Below, piece after piece: positions 44,455 to 55,199 of a DNA stretch of 64,000 bases; positions within the stretch are counted from its first letter, which is position 1, and the number at the start of each line of letters is the position of its first letter. This DNA is from Tridacna crocea (taxonomy: Eukaryota; Mollusca; Bivalvia; Cardiida; Cardiidae), in contig OX031066.1 in the NCBI GenBank assembly GCA_943736015.1, forward strand, positions 9,490,245-9,554,244, read 5' to 3'. The notes beneath the pieces were generated by a model that worked only from the letters and a program-made list of their open reading frames with translations, was not told the DNA's origin and did not search any database. A program made the translations under genes and the position numbers.

Positions 44455-44720
44455 GGGCTTGGAAAGCATAATGTGCGAAGTAACGGTCAAAGAAACTTCT
44501 GAGTCAGCCTGTGCATTCTGCGCAAGCTCATCCGAAATGACACTGTCCGATTTTATGTAATTTTCTGTTTTTCGCAAGTCTACAGTAGCACAAAATCTAA
44601 TGCAGTCGTAAAATGCAGTATCGGATTAGCCTGCGCAATCCGCGCAGGCTAATCCAATACGACACTTTACGCAAATGTCCGACTGCCCCTTTTCGCATGT
44701 TGCAAGCCATTGGAACAGTT
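44455..44720 (-). mobile_element. HpJ copy 2
   Basis: Perfect 50-bp hairpin GTATCGGATTAGCCTGCGCA / GCGCAGGCTAATCCAATAC near 44620-44672. The further arm GAGTCAGCCTGTGCATTCTG lies at 44502. Inverted relative to 785-1058. Confidence 0.75.
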
Positions 44721-45069
44721 TTATTTATTGTCGACAAAACTGCCGATTTAATTTGTTGACGCAATACTGACAGGTATCCATTCATCTTTTTGAGTTTATG
44801 TAATAAAATCATTTGTAATTTGTTTATCTGCACGTGTCCGAAATTACCTGTCAAAATAGACAAGATTTATTGGTCTAGGGCTGAAACAGCAATGAGAATT
44901 AATAAAGACTGTCATAACGGTGCGCCTAATATATAGTTAGGCACGTTGAAGATTCAATATAACTTGACTAAAACAACGACTACGGAGTAGCCTAGGTTTT
45001 TACGTTCTAATGCTGTTTTAACAAAGTTGGCAAGACAAGTTCAGTAAAACAGTATCACGGCAACATTTC
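44721..45069. other. Unassigned spacer
   Basis: Nothing recognised. Confidence 0.4.
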
Positions 45070-45345
45070 CTTTTCACTGTTGTCTGCTTACGTCATATTC
45101 TTCGAAGATTCGACTTGTCTGCTATTACGCATCTCCCATCCCCCCAATGCCTGGGAAAGGTAGGGCTTACATCGAAGCTATTAGCCTATTTGTAAATGTT
45201 TATTTCATTTTGAAATTCAAAGTAACGGTTGTTGTTTTGAAAAAAAATAGTTCGCTTCTGTACCCAGAATGCCCAAATTAGATAGACGTGTATTTGTAGA
45301 ATGCCACCTAGTGAGAGAAATTGCTTTTTTCACAGGGTTTTAGCG
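45070..45345 (+). repeat. Dispersed repeat V, copy 1
   Basis: ATTCTTCGAAGATTCGACTTG, TGAAATTCAAAGTAACGGTTG and AATTAGATAGACGTGTATTTG recur in the same order at 53110-53450. Confidence 0.75.
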
Positions 45346-45414
45346 TATGCTACGTGCGCCGCTAAATTTAAGCAAAGAGGACTTTACAAAAGTGTTGTCA
45401 TAAAACCGGCGACT

Positions 45415-45495
45415 TGACAAACGCCCCGAGTGGATGTCTGATCCAGAACCTATAGGTTACCTTCAACATCCTGACCACTTGACTACATCGAGGAC
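45415..45495 (-). repeat. tRNA-like sequence
   Basis: The minus strand reads TGTAGTCAAGTGGTCAGGAT (A-box-like, reminiscent of tRNA-Glu), then GGTTCTGGATCAGACATCC. The B box is poor (no GTTCGA), so this is a relic. Confidence 0.35.
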
Positions 45496-45538
45496 ATAGA
45501 AAGAACTCAGATGTTGCAATAAAGAAGAATATGCGTCT

Positions 45539-45739
45539 TGATCCTTATCTTTCTAAATAAGTTAGATAAAAGTGTCAAGCTGATCGTAAAACCCTAAATA
45601 ATGCTACCTTTTTTAGAGAAACCATCACCTTAACGGATAGAGTAGCTACAAGATCAGACTGCACGGTCTGTGCAGTCTGATCTTGATCTACACTGTCTGC
45701 AAGAGGACAGTGATTTGCGCCTAACAGCCCAGTGGTTAA
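45539..45739 (-). mobile_element. HpA, near full length
   Basis: The left end is ATCCTTATCTTTCTAAATAAG; it closes CAGCCCAGTGGTTAA. Hairpin at 45650-45705. Confidence 0.82.
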
Positions 45740-46152
45740 TGAGAAAAATGTGCTCAAGCCAATGATAAATATTGGAGTTACACAAGAAAAGAAAACTAAT
45801 AAAGACATTTGTCTATCCTTGGATTGATAGTTTCATTGACTACTGAGGCGAGAATGGCAAACAGGTTAATATGTGTGTTGCAAGCAATCGAGGCCCAAAT
45901 TCAATTACGATGATCAATCGAGGAATGAAACAATTTTAACAGAACGCTGATAACTTAGAGAAGAATTCGCCTTAATATTGCCATTATAAATTCTTCACTC
46001 GCTATCTTAACTTCTGGAAAATTGTCCTACGTTCATATTTTATATTTCTTTTTCCAAAATGTCCTATAGTTGTTCATATTTCATTCCCAAAATGTCCGGT
46101 AGTTGTTTTCAGTACTTCTATAACATTTGAGTCATACTGTGTGCACGCGGGC
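45740..46152. other. Unassigned spacer
   Basis: Nothing recognised. Confidence 0.4.
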
Positions 46153-46170
46153 GGGGGGGGGGGGGGGGGG
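46153..46170 (+). repeat. Poly-G tract
   Basis: Eighteen G in a row, in a GC-rich context unlike the neighbourhood. Confidence 0.9.
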
Positions 46171-46225
46171 CCCAGGGGCCTAATGCAGACGTGATCCATC
46201 AATCAAAAAGGGACCTTCCGGGAGC

Positions 46226-46293
46226 TGCGAAAAGTGTCAATTCTGGTCAGACTGCGCGAATTGGGCAGGCTGACCAGGGTTGACACTTTTCGC
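46226..46293. mobile_element. HpJ-type hairpin
   Basis: GCGAAAAGTGTCAATTCTGGTC pairs with GACCAGGGTTGACACTTTTCGC around AGACTGCGCGAATTGGGCAGG. Confidence 0.75.
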
Positions 46294-46473
46294 TTTAATG
46301 ACATTTTCTGTATGAAAAGTGGTCATTGTACCTTGCTATACAATCATTTTTTAATTAATAACTTAAACTGACCTGCACTATCGTTGACCTGTTTTCATCT
46401 AATTGAGGTACAGAGTTCTCAGATGGTCCCTTTTTTGCTTCATGGGTCATGTATGCAAGAAAGATCGGCCGTG

Positions 46474-46525
46474 GTACAGCCTGCGCAGTCTGTGCAGGCT
46501 AACCTGAGTCGAAGCCTTTTGCTAA
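46474..46525. mobile_element. HpJ-type fragment
   Basis: ACAGCCTGCGCAGTCTGTGCAGGCT and CCTGAGTCGAAGCCTTTTGC. The inner arms pair; the left outer arm is lost. Confidence 0.55.
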
Positions 46526-46527
46526 GG

Positions 46528-47145
46528 CCTTGATATCTTTTGAAATTAATGAAAGCATACTTGAATATTCTTTTTTTTTATCAAATTATTGTCATAGTTT
46601 TCTTTCTGCTTTTGAGCTCGGTCGATTGCTAGATTAAATAGTGCCTAACGCCGCTTTCAACAATATTTCAGTCATCGCACGATTTTCGGGGTTCGCCAGC
46701 AGGGACATTACCACGAAAAACTAAGAGCTTCCAGTTAGGTTTGAAGCTTGACTTTTGAGGGCAAAAAAGGGACAGACAAACAGTATAGAATTAAAAGTTT
46801 GTTAAAGAAGATGTATTTCCCTTTTGAACTGACTGAGCTCTGGCTTTCATGTTTGTACAATTCGCATTTCTTAAACTGGCGCTGGGATCAGCTGATGATT
46901 TATGTTGATGTTGTATTGCCAGTTTGGCAACTACGTTCACAAATGTAAAATTACAGTTGTTTTTCTACGATTGGTTTCACTTCTAATCCTATCGGTAGAC
47001 TACGGCAGAATATAATTTGAATTAACTAGGGTTTGGAATGTTTGGACTGGTCAAGCTAATCTTATGCAAGTCATAGTCACATAGATAAGTTGTTACCAGC
47101 TTTAGACTATGGTCATAAAGACTTTGCTAAGGGTCAATCGCCAGT
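46528..47145 (+). repeat. Segmental duplication, copy 1
   Basis: AGGCCTTGATATCTTTTGAAA, GATTAAATAGTG, CTTTCAACA, TGGGATCAGCTGATGATTT and CGGTAGACTACGGCAGAAT recur in order at 48273-49175. This copy has no HpB insertion: the site reads CGCATTTCTTAAACTGGCG (TTAA at 46871-46874). SINE 3'-like sequence (CGCCGCTTTCAACAATATTT) is included near 46650. Confidence 0.85.
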
Positions 47146-47594
47146 TTATCTAATGCAAGTCTTAGTCACATAGATAAATGGTTGCAAGCTTTAAAGTATG
47201 GTCATAAAGGCTTTGCTAAGGGTCAATCGCCAGTTTATCTTATGCAAGTCTTAGTAACATAGATAAATTGTTACCAGCTTTAGACTATGGTCATAAAGAC
47301 TTTGCTAAGGGTCAATCGCCAGTTTATCTAATGCAAGTCTTAGTCACATAGATAAATGGTTGCAAGCTTTAAACTACGGTCATAAAGGTTTTGCTAAAGG
47401 TCAATCGCCAGTTTATCTTATGCAAGTCTTAGACACATAGATAAATTGTTGCAAGCTTTAAACTATGGTCATAAAGGTTTTGCTAAGGGTCAATCGCCAG
47501 TTTATCTTATGCAAGTCTTAGACGCATAGTTAAATTGTTGCAAGCTTTAAACTACGTTCATAAAGGTTTTGCTAAGGGTCAATCGCCAGTTTCC
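47059..47594 (+). repeat. 89-bp tandem array, six units
   Basis: TTTGCTAAGGGTCAATCGCC recurs at 47123, 47212, 47301, 47390, 47479 and 47568, exactly 89 bp apart. Units alternate between GTTACCAGCTTTAGACTATG and GTTGCAAGCTTTAAACTA types. The second segmental copy has only one partial unit (49100-49170). Confidence 0.95.
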
Positions 47595-47697
47595 CTATGT
47601 CAACGGCAATATTCAGTCGATTGTTACACCAAATGGATTTTTTGATCCATACTTATCCATGATAATTTGCAGGGAATCATGCACCACGTAGATGCAT

Positions 47698-47909
47698 CAA
47701 GACCCTTTCCCAAACAGTCCTGGGAAAGAAGCCTTTTGAAAACACTGTAGGAAAAGGAGAAAATGCTGGTAACCAGTATTTTCTCCTTTTCCCACAATGT
47801 TTTCTACCCTTTCAAGAACCTTTTTTAAACTTTTTAGTAACTTTCATATTGTCTGCAAATGCTTTCAATTTTGACCAGTCTAAAATATTGTCGTTTGGTA
47901 ATGAGTTAA
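47698..47909 (+). mobile_element. HpB copy
   Basis: Opens TCAAGACCCTTTCCCAAAC (TTAA lost), closes GGTAATGAGTTAA. Hairpin at 47736-47813. Confidence 0.88.
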
Positions 47910-48272
47910 GACCCTTTTAACAGAGTATGAGTCATGTTACGGTTACCGCCATTACATCTCGTCTTTTGTTTAAGTATTTTTAACACCTATCGCCATTATA
48001 TCTTGTCTGGCAAAACATGATTTTTTTTTAATCTACAAACGTCTCATCTACAGACATCAGACGACATTGGAGGATTTGATTTCCTTGGTGACCATGTAAT
48101 TGATGCTTGGTATCGCCCAGACTCCCCAGTTAGACAGAATAAATCCCTTAAATAAACCCGACCTGAACGAGGAAGAATCAGTCTATATTATGTCTAAGTG
48201 TTTCCATTAAGTTTGACTGTGTGAAAAGTTACAGTAATTGGAGACAACACAAGAAAAGAAAAAAAAAAAACA
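47910..48272. other. Unassigned spacer
   Basis: Nothing recognised. Confidence 0.4.
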
Positions 48273-49175
48273 CTAGGCCTTGATATCTTTTGAAATGTGC
48301 TGAAAGCATATTACAATAACACATTTTTTTCTTTCTTTATTTTTTGCCATAGTTTTTGGTGTTATTGTTGTTGCTTTTGAGTGCGATTGATTGATTGAGT
48401 GATGATTTATTGATTAAATAGTGTTTACGCGGCTTTCAACATTGTTTCAGTAATCACACGGCGACAGCTCATATAAGTAAGTTTGTCCTCGGTTTCGCAT
48501 GCTAGGGCACATCTAAGAAAAACTTTGTGAGGCTAGAACCTGAGCTTCAAGATTTTGAACGCAAAACAAGGAGCGGACAGATTGTATAGAATTTCTAGAT
48601 AGTTAAACAAGATGTATTTCCCCTTTTCCGTAGATGAAAATGTGTACCTTATAACTGAATGAACTTTGGCTTTCACGTTTCTGCAATTCGCATCTCTTAA
48701 CTCTTTATCACACGACAAAATTTTAGACTGGTTCAAATCGAAAGCATTTGCAGACGACAAAATAAAGGTGACTGAAAAATTGAAATTTGTTCTGGGAAGG
48801 GTAGAAAACATTGTGGAAAAAGGAGAAAATGCTGGTTACCAGCATTTTCTCCTTTTCCCCCCAGTGTTTTCAAAAGGCTTCTTTCTCAGGGGCGTCAAAA
48901 GTAGGGATTGTGTGGTAATGGGTTAAACTAGCACTGGGATCAGCTGATGATTTTTGTTTATGTTCTGTAGCCAGTTTGGCAGCTAGGTTCACAAATGTAA
49001 AATAACCGTTGTTTTTCTCCGTGCACTTCTAACCCGATCGGTAGAATACGGCAGAATGAATTTTGAATTAACAAGAGTTTGGAATGTTTGGACTTGTCAA
49101 GGTAATTTTCTGCAAGTTATAGTTACATAGATAAATGGTTGCCAGCTTTAAACTATGGTCATAAAGATAAACTCT
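48273..49175 (+). repeat. Segmental duplication, copy 2
   Basis: Diverged copy of 46528-47145 with an HpB insertion at 48697-48926. The order of blocks is preserved on both sides of the insertion, ending GGAATGTTTGGACTTGTCAAG. Confidence 0.85.
48697..48926 (-). mobile_element. HpB copy with empty site in the duplicate
   Basis: Opens TTAACTCTTTATCACACGAC and closes GGTAATGGGTTAA. The paralogous site at 46871 has a single TTAA, so the insertion came after the duplication and duplicated only TTAA. Confidence 0.94.
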
Positions 49176-49304
49176 TACAGGCTTTGGAACGTTGTTTCCT
49201 AAAACATCAGTTCATGTTTCTGAATAAGGTCACATTCCTGAAAGATTTAGGCATTGATTTTAATGTTTTTGCTAAGTTTTGATCATGGAGACACGGGTAA
49301 ACTG

Positions 49305-49880
49305 TTGCATCAGGGTTATGCAGATAAATGCTTCCAGGTTTTCAATTGTGGGAGGTTATCAAATGATAGTTATAAAGATAAATACATGTTCTTGCAAGCG
49401 ATTCGAAAAGTGTTTCAATTTATTTTACATATACAGATCACTGTTGCAAGCTTGCATGCTCGCAAATTTGAAATTATACTATACAGACAAATACTTGCAA
49501 GCCTTCATACATTACCAAACGACAATATTTAAGGCTTGTCCTAATCGAAAGCATTTGCAGACGACAACATAAAAGTGACTGAAAATTTGAAATTTGTTTG
49601 TGAAGGGCATAAAACATTGCCGGAAAAGGAGACAATGCTGGTTATCAGTATTTTCTCCTTTTCCCACTATATTTTCTAAATGCTTCTTTCTTAGGGTCGT
49701 CAAAAGTAGGGGTTGTGTGGTAATGGGTTAAATTGTTATAGATAAGAATTCTTGAAAGCTTTGAATATTGGCTATACAGATAAATAATTGCAGTCTTTCG
49801 ATTACGAGAGGTTATAAAATGATTGTTATACAGATAAATAGTTGTAAGCGATTCAAAGACTGTTTCGATTTATTATATTC
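49305..49880 (+). repeat. Degenerate direct repeats flanking an HpB copy
   Basis: GGGAGGTTATCAAATGATAG to GTGTTTCAATTTATT (49348-49426) matches CGAGAGGTTATAAAATGATTG to CTGTTTCGATTTATT (49799-49873). Both contain GATAAATA and TGCAAGCGATTC-like blocks related to the 89-bp unit. Confidence 0.65.
49503..49731 (-). mobile_element. HpB copy, left TTAA lost
   Basis: Opens ACATTACCAAACGACAATA and closes GGTAATGGGTTAA. The hairpin has mismatches (GCCGGAAAAGGAGACAATG). Confidence 0.85.
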
Positions 49881-49971
49881 TGAAATTTGCTATCAAACAT
49901 TTTGTAAATAATTCTTGTAATACATGAAAAAGCCCTTCAGTTTATATAATCATTGCCTTTCTTACAAGAGT

Positions 49972-50358
49972 ATATAGAGGATATTTGTTTTTTTCGGTGA
50001 AAGATCGAAATTTATTTCATCGAGTGGACATCGTAATATTTTCACGAGTGGCGCACCGAAAAAAATAAATATTCTATTTATTTAATGCTTTTAACCCTTT
50101 CTAGGTGGAGCTTTATCAAAATCCACTACAGTTCTTTTCCCTTTTTCCCCGTGGCGTACCCCTCCCGCATAGCAACGCATTACAATATCACGTCAAGCGC
50201 GAGAAATGTAAGGTATATGACGTCATATTTCCCATCTGGTTGTGAGGCACGCACAATTTACCTAGGCAAAAAGAACGTGAAAATCGGTTTTTCCACCGGT
50301 AGTACCAGTGTAAGATCGAAAAATATTTTCACTGCTATTTCTTAATATCCTACCGGAA
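49972..50358 (+). mobile_element. HpD copy 3, collapsed hairpin
   Basis: The body matches 40810-41100. The hairpin has lost most of its right arm: after TTTTCACGAGTGGCG it jumps to CACCGAAAA. Confidence 0.85.
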
Positions 50359-50513
50359 GTAAAGTTGTCTAGGTCAGTCGTTAGATCACAGAAAAATGCC
50401 ATTGACGACTTCAAACGGGTCCATGTTTGTTAATAAGGGATATTCGACATCTATATGCCCATCTCACTCTCGTGCCTTGACCCCGTGTATCTTTCCCACT
50501 TTCCACTGTTTGC

Positions 50514-52335
50514 CGACCCCGGTAGGTCAGTCGGTAGCCTGCAGGACTTGAGACCGGGGGATCATTGTTCGATCCCTGGCTCGGCTAATTGTTCCGAGGA
50601 TTGATGATATGCATTGTTAGTGATTATTCTAGACAAGGCAAAAGGGCAGGGAGGCAGGAGAAAGGGGCAGGGAGGCAGGAAAAAGGGGCAGGGAGGAACA
50701 TTGCCTTGTTGAATGACTTAGTCATATCAGATAAAGGCAAAACAGTGTCCTTTACTCTTTTCAAAACAAGTTCTAACTATAACTTTAGATATGAATTGCA
50801 TGTTAAAGAAAAGAATAAGAAAAGATTCTTATCATAATCAACTCATAGACTCAAAGCAACACAATCCGACAATACAGGTTTTAATTGCCATGTAATTTAT
50901 GATCCCATGATGCACTGTCACACTTAGCTTTAATGTAGTAGACCCGTAACACTTCTGTTGTAGCATGGAATAAAAGTTCTTGATAGTTGATATATATGGT
51001 TTTATACAGATAAAATACTTTTGCATATCTTTGAATGACTAGAAATGCCTTTGCTGTCCATCTTAAAATTAATTGTTAATACTTTTGTTAGTTTTCAGAA
51101 AAGGGAGGTAATTATTAATTTGCTTTGTAACGAGAATACAATGGTTTTGGATTTATAAATGATAATTCTAGGAAGGAAAAAAAGGAAAAAGTGGCTGGAT
51201 TAAAGTAGTACAATAATACTCATTTTAGCAAATTTTGTAGGATAATAATATTGTGGAAATAGTTGTTTTCTATTACAGGTCCACAACCTAACTTCTAGTC
51301 AGATAACAAAAAAATGTCCAGAGTAATTATAAAAGAAAAACTTCTTCTCAGCTGTTTTGAGAAAGGACAATAATTTTGATCAAAAAATATCAAAAGGACT
51401 TAATTATTACATAGAAAGAATTACAAAACGTGTAGGCCTGCCTTCTGATGGAGTAGTGTACTACTGCATAGCCATTCTATAAATAGACTGCTAAAAATAG
51501 AACACTGCAATGCAGATTTTGCTTTAAAAAATTGCCGATGCTTGGATAGCAAACATCGAGTATTTTCAAGATAGTTGGCAACTTTAGTTTACCATCCATA
51601 CTTGTAATTCATGCAAAAAAAAAAATACGAAATGATAATCTCCAGCTGCAAGAAGAGTTAATTCAGCTTTATTTTAAAAATATTCAAGTATTGATAAATA
51701 TCACTGACTATGTGACGTCATTTAACACAAATTAGCAGACGCTAAAGTACCTGTGGGGGAAAAAAGTCAGGGTTTCGAGGGATAAAGGGATGGTTCAGCA
51801 AGTTAGTGATAGAGAAGGATTATAACACCCTGCTGTCCTGTCTTAACTGACGAAGTTTATAAAGGATAATTAGTGTCACCCTTAGTCTAAGACTGGCTGT
51901 ATTTCATGAATAGAATCAGGTCAGAAGAAATTTATGGCGAACTTTTGTGACTGTGCAAGCTTGACGAGACGGAGCCGCGACCCTGAAGGCGAGTTTTTTG
52001 CCCATGTAGCCCTGTGGTTTGTTCTGAAACCAGAACAATACACAAGTTTAGTATGTATATCGATAAGGGCAACAGGGCGGGTGTTCGAGGGCACAAGGGA
52101 GGAGTGAAAAAGGGGCAGGGCGGCGCGCCCTGCTATTCCGCTCTAGAATAAACACTAATTGTTCATTCCTTTCCCACCACTGACCGTTGTTTCATGCTGA
52201 TTAAAAATAATTGACTATTTGATGAGCCAGCAAGTGGCTTGGAAAGAAAATTGTGCAGATTTCTGGTGAAAGAGATTCAAGGAAAGCATGGACAGGTGCA
52301 CTGGCGGCCGAGATATTACCCAAATTATGTGTGCT
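50514..52335 (+). mobile_element. SINE split by a 1.54-kb insertion
   Basis: The tRNA-derived head (GTAGGTCAGTCGGTAGCCTG, then TTGTTCGATCCCTGGCTCGG) and the start of the body (CCGAGGATTGATGATATGCATTGT) stop at 50617. The body continues at 52158 with TTCATTCC, CACTGACCG, AGTGGCTTGGAAAG and GTGCACTGGCGGCCGAGATAT. The order follows the complete SINE at 60337. Confidence 0.8.
50618..52157. mobile_element. TIR element of 1.54 kb, 5-bp target duplication
   Basis: The ends TAGTGATTATTCTAGA and TCTAGAATAAACACTA are inverted repeats with one mismatch, flanked by ATTGT on both sides (50613-50617, 52158-52162). Just inside the left end lie three GGGGCAGGGAGG-type repeats (50640-50695). Just inside the right end lies GGCAGGGCGGCGCGCCCTGC, a GC-rich hairpin. 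The interior is AT-rich and non-coding (best frame about 80 codons). The ends are TAGTG outward-left and CACTA right, the reverse of CACTA transposons. I cannot assign a superfamily. Confidence 0.78.
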
Positions 52336-52487
52336 TTTTTTTTATTCTTTATCTGCTCGAATCAAAACATTAGTTTAAACTATGGCTAGACAATATCTTT
52401 ACCTCAAGTAGAAATTTATTGTCATATAATTTTTGACCTTAGAAAAGGTATTATCCTTGATTTTGTGGCGAGAGAGTTGATTCTATA

Positions 52488-52673
52488 CTTGACGACAAGT
52501 GTTAAAACTCGCTAAAACCGAAACATTTTCAGGCGACAAATTACATGCAGCTAAAACATTTGGGTGTGTCAATGAAATTGAAGAAAATATTGTTGATAAA
52601 GGAGAAAACGCTTGTTACAGACAGATTCTTCCTGTCCCAAATCGTTTCCAAAAACCTTGTTTCCATGGGTCTT
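52488..52673 (-). mobile_element. HpB, degenerate
   Basis: CGAAACATTTTCAGGCGACAAA, ATTGTTGATAAAGGAGAAAAC and CCATGGGTCTTTT are recognisable. The right hairpin arm has decayed. It abuts the next copy. Confidence 0.65.
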
Positions 52674-52902
52674 TTAAACCTTTACCACACAATTCCTACT
52701 TTTAACGCTTCCCAAGAAAATACCTAATGAAAACATTTAGGAAAAAGAAGAAAATGCTGGTAACCAGCATTTTCTTCTTTTCCCAGAATGTTTTTTAGCC
52801 TTCCTTAACCAAATTGCAATTAAGCAGTCACTTTTATTTTGTCGTCTGCAAATGCTTTCAATTTGGACTAGTCTATGTTTTTTTCGTATGGTAAAGAGTT
52901 AA
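52674..52902 (+). mobile_element. HpB copy, TTAA to TTAA
   Basis: Opens TTAAACCTTTACCACACAAT and closes ATGGTAAAGAGTTAA. The hairpin has both arms changed from GGAGAAAATG to GAAGAAAATG / CATTTTCTTC. Confidence 0.9.
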
Positions 52903-53109
52903 ACGCAGCATTCTTTAGTAGAGTGTTCAGATAATATAGATGTATTATTGTTTTGTTTCGCCGAGATTCTATCTTACATCGTTAAATAAATATCAAATTC
53001 CTCTGTATTTGCTTAGATTAAAAGTTAATTGCTCTTTCTGTCAATAAATAAGCAATAATCTTGCGTTTGCTATTATTTTCATCTTAATCCTTTAAAAAAA
53101 ACAATCCCG

Positions 53110-53450
53110 TGTTTTCCCGTTGTCTGCTCATGTGGCATTCTTCGAAGATTCGACCTGTCTGCTATGACGCATCGCTCCCTCAATATTTGGGGGATTGTAG
53201 TAATACGAGCTACAAAGTAGCAATAGACGGGTCTGTTTTAGATCCAAATTTCTGTAAATTGCTGATCATTGCTGAATGATTCGCACCAGGTATAGGTTTT
53301 ATTGAGTAAACCTTTAATTTAGTTTGAAATTGAAGGTAACGGTTGTCGCATAGAAAAGTAGTCCGGTTCTGTACACAGTGTGTCAAAATTAGATAGAGGC
53401 GTATTTGAAGAATGCCATCTAGCGGGAGATAATGGTGTTTTCCAACAACC
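53110..53450 (+). repeat. Dispersed repeat V, copy 2
   Basis: CATTCTTCGAAGATTCGACCTG, GAAATTGAAGGTAACGGTTG and AATTAGATAGAGGCGTATTTG. It has about 75 bp more than copy 1 in the middle. Confidence 0.75.
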
Positions 53451-53565
53451 CTGAAGACGAAATTTATAAAAAAAAAAACATTGCAGATTAAAGTACTGAT
53501 ATTTTCTATATAATCAAAGGTAAACTCCGCTTTTTGCGCTTGATCCATTCTGCTACTGCTGTAGT

Positions 53566-53841
53566 TTGATGGATTGTATAATGTTGAAAGCTGTTTTAAA
53601 CATTATTTCAGATATATCGTAGCGGTCAGTGTATCTATCAATGTTTTGCAGGAGTTTCTTTTTACCAATGCTTCGTGATATACTCTTTCCAAGCCACTGG
53701 CTGCTTTCCCACATAAACCATCGACGAAACAATTGTAAAGTGTGAGAGAGGAATGAATCCTATCGCAGTAACTATCATCAGCCCAGGACAAGAAATTGGC
53801 TGAGCTGGATATTGAACCAGTGACCCTTGTTCTCAAGTCCT
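53566..53841 (-). mobile_element. SINE, nearly full length
   Basis: TTTCAGATATATCGTAGCGG, CTTTCCAAGCCACTGGCTGC, AATTGGCTGAGC and GGATATTGAACCAGTGACCC parallel the SINE at 60337. The 5' end of the head is cut by HpC. Confidence 0.78.
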
Positions 53842-53890
53842 GTATCGTCGGTTTACTTCAAAAACCTTATAACTACAGCTTGTTCTGAGC
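53842..53890 (+). mobile_element. HpC half element
   Basis: Only the left arm: TATCGTCGGTTTACTTC to AACTACAGCTTGTTC. Confidence 0.75.
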
Positions 53891-53966
53891 TATCATGGCT
53901 TGGGGAAAAAACGCTATATAGAATATACAATGACTGTCTCGTCTGGTAGAGAGCTAACTTTTGTCC

Positions 53967-54193
53967 TTAACCCTTTACCAGACGACAAATTTTAGACCTT
54001 TTCAAATTAAAAGCATTTGTAGACGACAATTTCGGTATGGCTTTGATGGTGCAATTGTTTATCGATAGGATGAAAAACATTGTGGTAAAAGGAGAAAATG
54101 CTGGTAACCAGCATTTTCTCCTTTTCCAACAATGTTTTCAAAGGCTTGTTTCCAAGGGTCGTAAAAATTCGTCATAATGTAGTAAAAGGTTAG
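53967..54193 (-). mobile_element. HpB copy
   Basis: Opens TTAACCCTTTACCAGACGAC and closes GTAAAAGGTTAG. The hairpin is near perfect around GCTGGTAACCAGC. An HpA copy abuts it. Confidence 0.88.
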
Positions 54194-54300
54194 GGATGAT
54201 AAACACGACTCACTGAGCTTTTGCTGACATTGTAAATCCAAGATTAGACTGCACAGAACATGCAAACTGATCTTGGATCTACAAGGTCTAATATATTGAA
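54194..54300 (+). mobile_element. HpA, right side lost
   Basis: AAACACGACTCACTGAGC, GACATTGTAAATCCAAGATTAG and CTGATCTTGGATCTACAAGG. Confidence 0.7.
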
Positions 54301-54376
54301 CATAGAGAAAGCAAGCTAAAAAGATGACTATCTTTCTTGGACAATGACGAAAAAGAAAGCAACCTAGGAAAAGAAT

Positions 54377-54459
54377 TATCGTTGGTTTACTTCAAAAAGG
54401 TCGTAACTACAGCTTGTTTCAAGCTATAGTTGCAAGGTTTTTGAAGTAAACTCACGTTA
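54377..54459. mobile_element. HpC hairpin
   Basis: TATCGTTGGTTTACTTC pairs with GAAGTAAACTCACGTTA. The arms have several mismatches. Confidence 0.82.
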
Positions 54460-54525
54460 TGTCATTTCAGCTCTTTTACCCACAATACTTTTAAAAAACC
54501 TTCTTTCTTCAGGTGCTTTTGAAAT

Positions 54526-54705
54526 CTTTTACTCTTCACAGTAGGACAAAATTTTAGTCTTGTCCAAATTCAAAGTTTTTGCAGACGACAAAATAGTTGT
54601 GAATCAAACACTGAAATGTGTTGGAGACAAGTACAAAACATTTTGGGAAAAGAATAAAACGCTGGTTCCTAGCATTTTCTCCTGTTTCCATCATGTTTAT
54701 TGATG
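54526..54705 (-). mobile_element. HpB, decayed
   Basis: TTTTAGTCTTGTCCAAATTC and AACATTTTGGGAAAAGAATAA with CTAGCATTTTCTCCTG. The right end is lost. Confidence 0.7.
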
Positions 54706-55199
54706 GATTTATCATACAATATTTAGGTATACAAGTAGACAGCTACAAGATCAGACGGATAGATGCGAAAACTATATCATATCTCACCCCTTCTATTCAT
54801 AACGGTACAGAAAATTGTACCCGGCGCATTACATAAATCCAAAGTCAGGTGTCTACGTATAGATATCCAGTCAAAGGGTTTCTCCACATGCTATTTAGAT
54901 ACCTTAAGGCGAAAATACGTGGGGGATGAAAAATGCTTTTTATCATGAAAGCAATATATTACATAATTTTATCTAATCCATCGATTTTCGAACATATTTT
55001 AGCGCATGAGCCTTTTGATTGAGAGGATAAGAAATGAGATTTGGCCCCCCTGCATGCCCTAAGCTTCACAAATATGATCACGATGTATCCATTTTGTTTT
55101 TCTACAGTGTATACATGCATATGGGCAAAAGAAATTATTGTTACATAATGGAAATAGATTACATTCTGTTTCATCGACAAATTTTACCGGTGCAAAATG
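54706..55199. other. Unassigned stretch
   Basis: Nothing recognised. Confidence 0.4.

Noticed and set aside
50618..52157. Helitron, because of a GC-rich hairpin near a CTAG end
   Set aside because: The inverted ends and the flanking ATTGT duplication favour a TIR element. Helitron-type is kept only as an alternative.
50618..52157. CACTA transposon
   Set aside because: CACTA elements begin CACTA and end TAGTG; here the order is reversed and the duplication is 5 bp, not 3.
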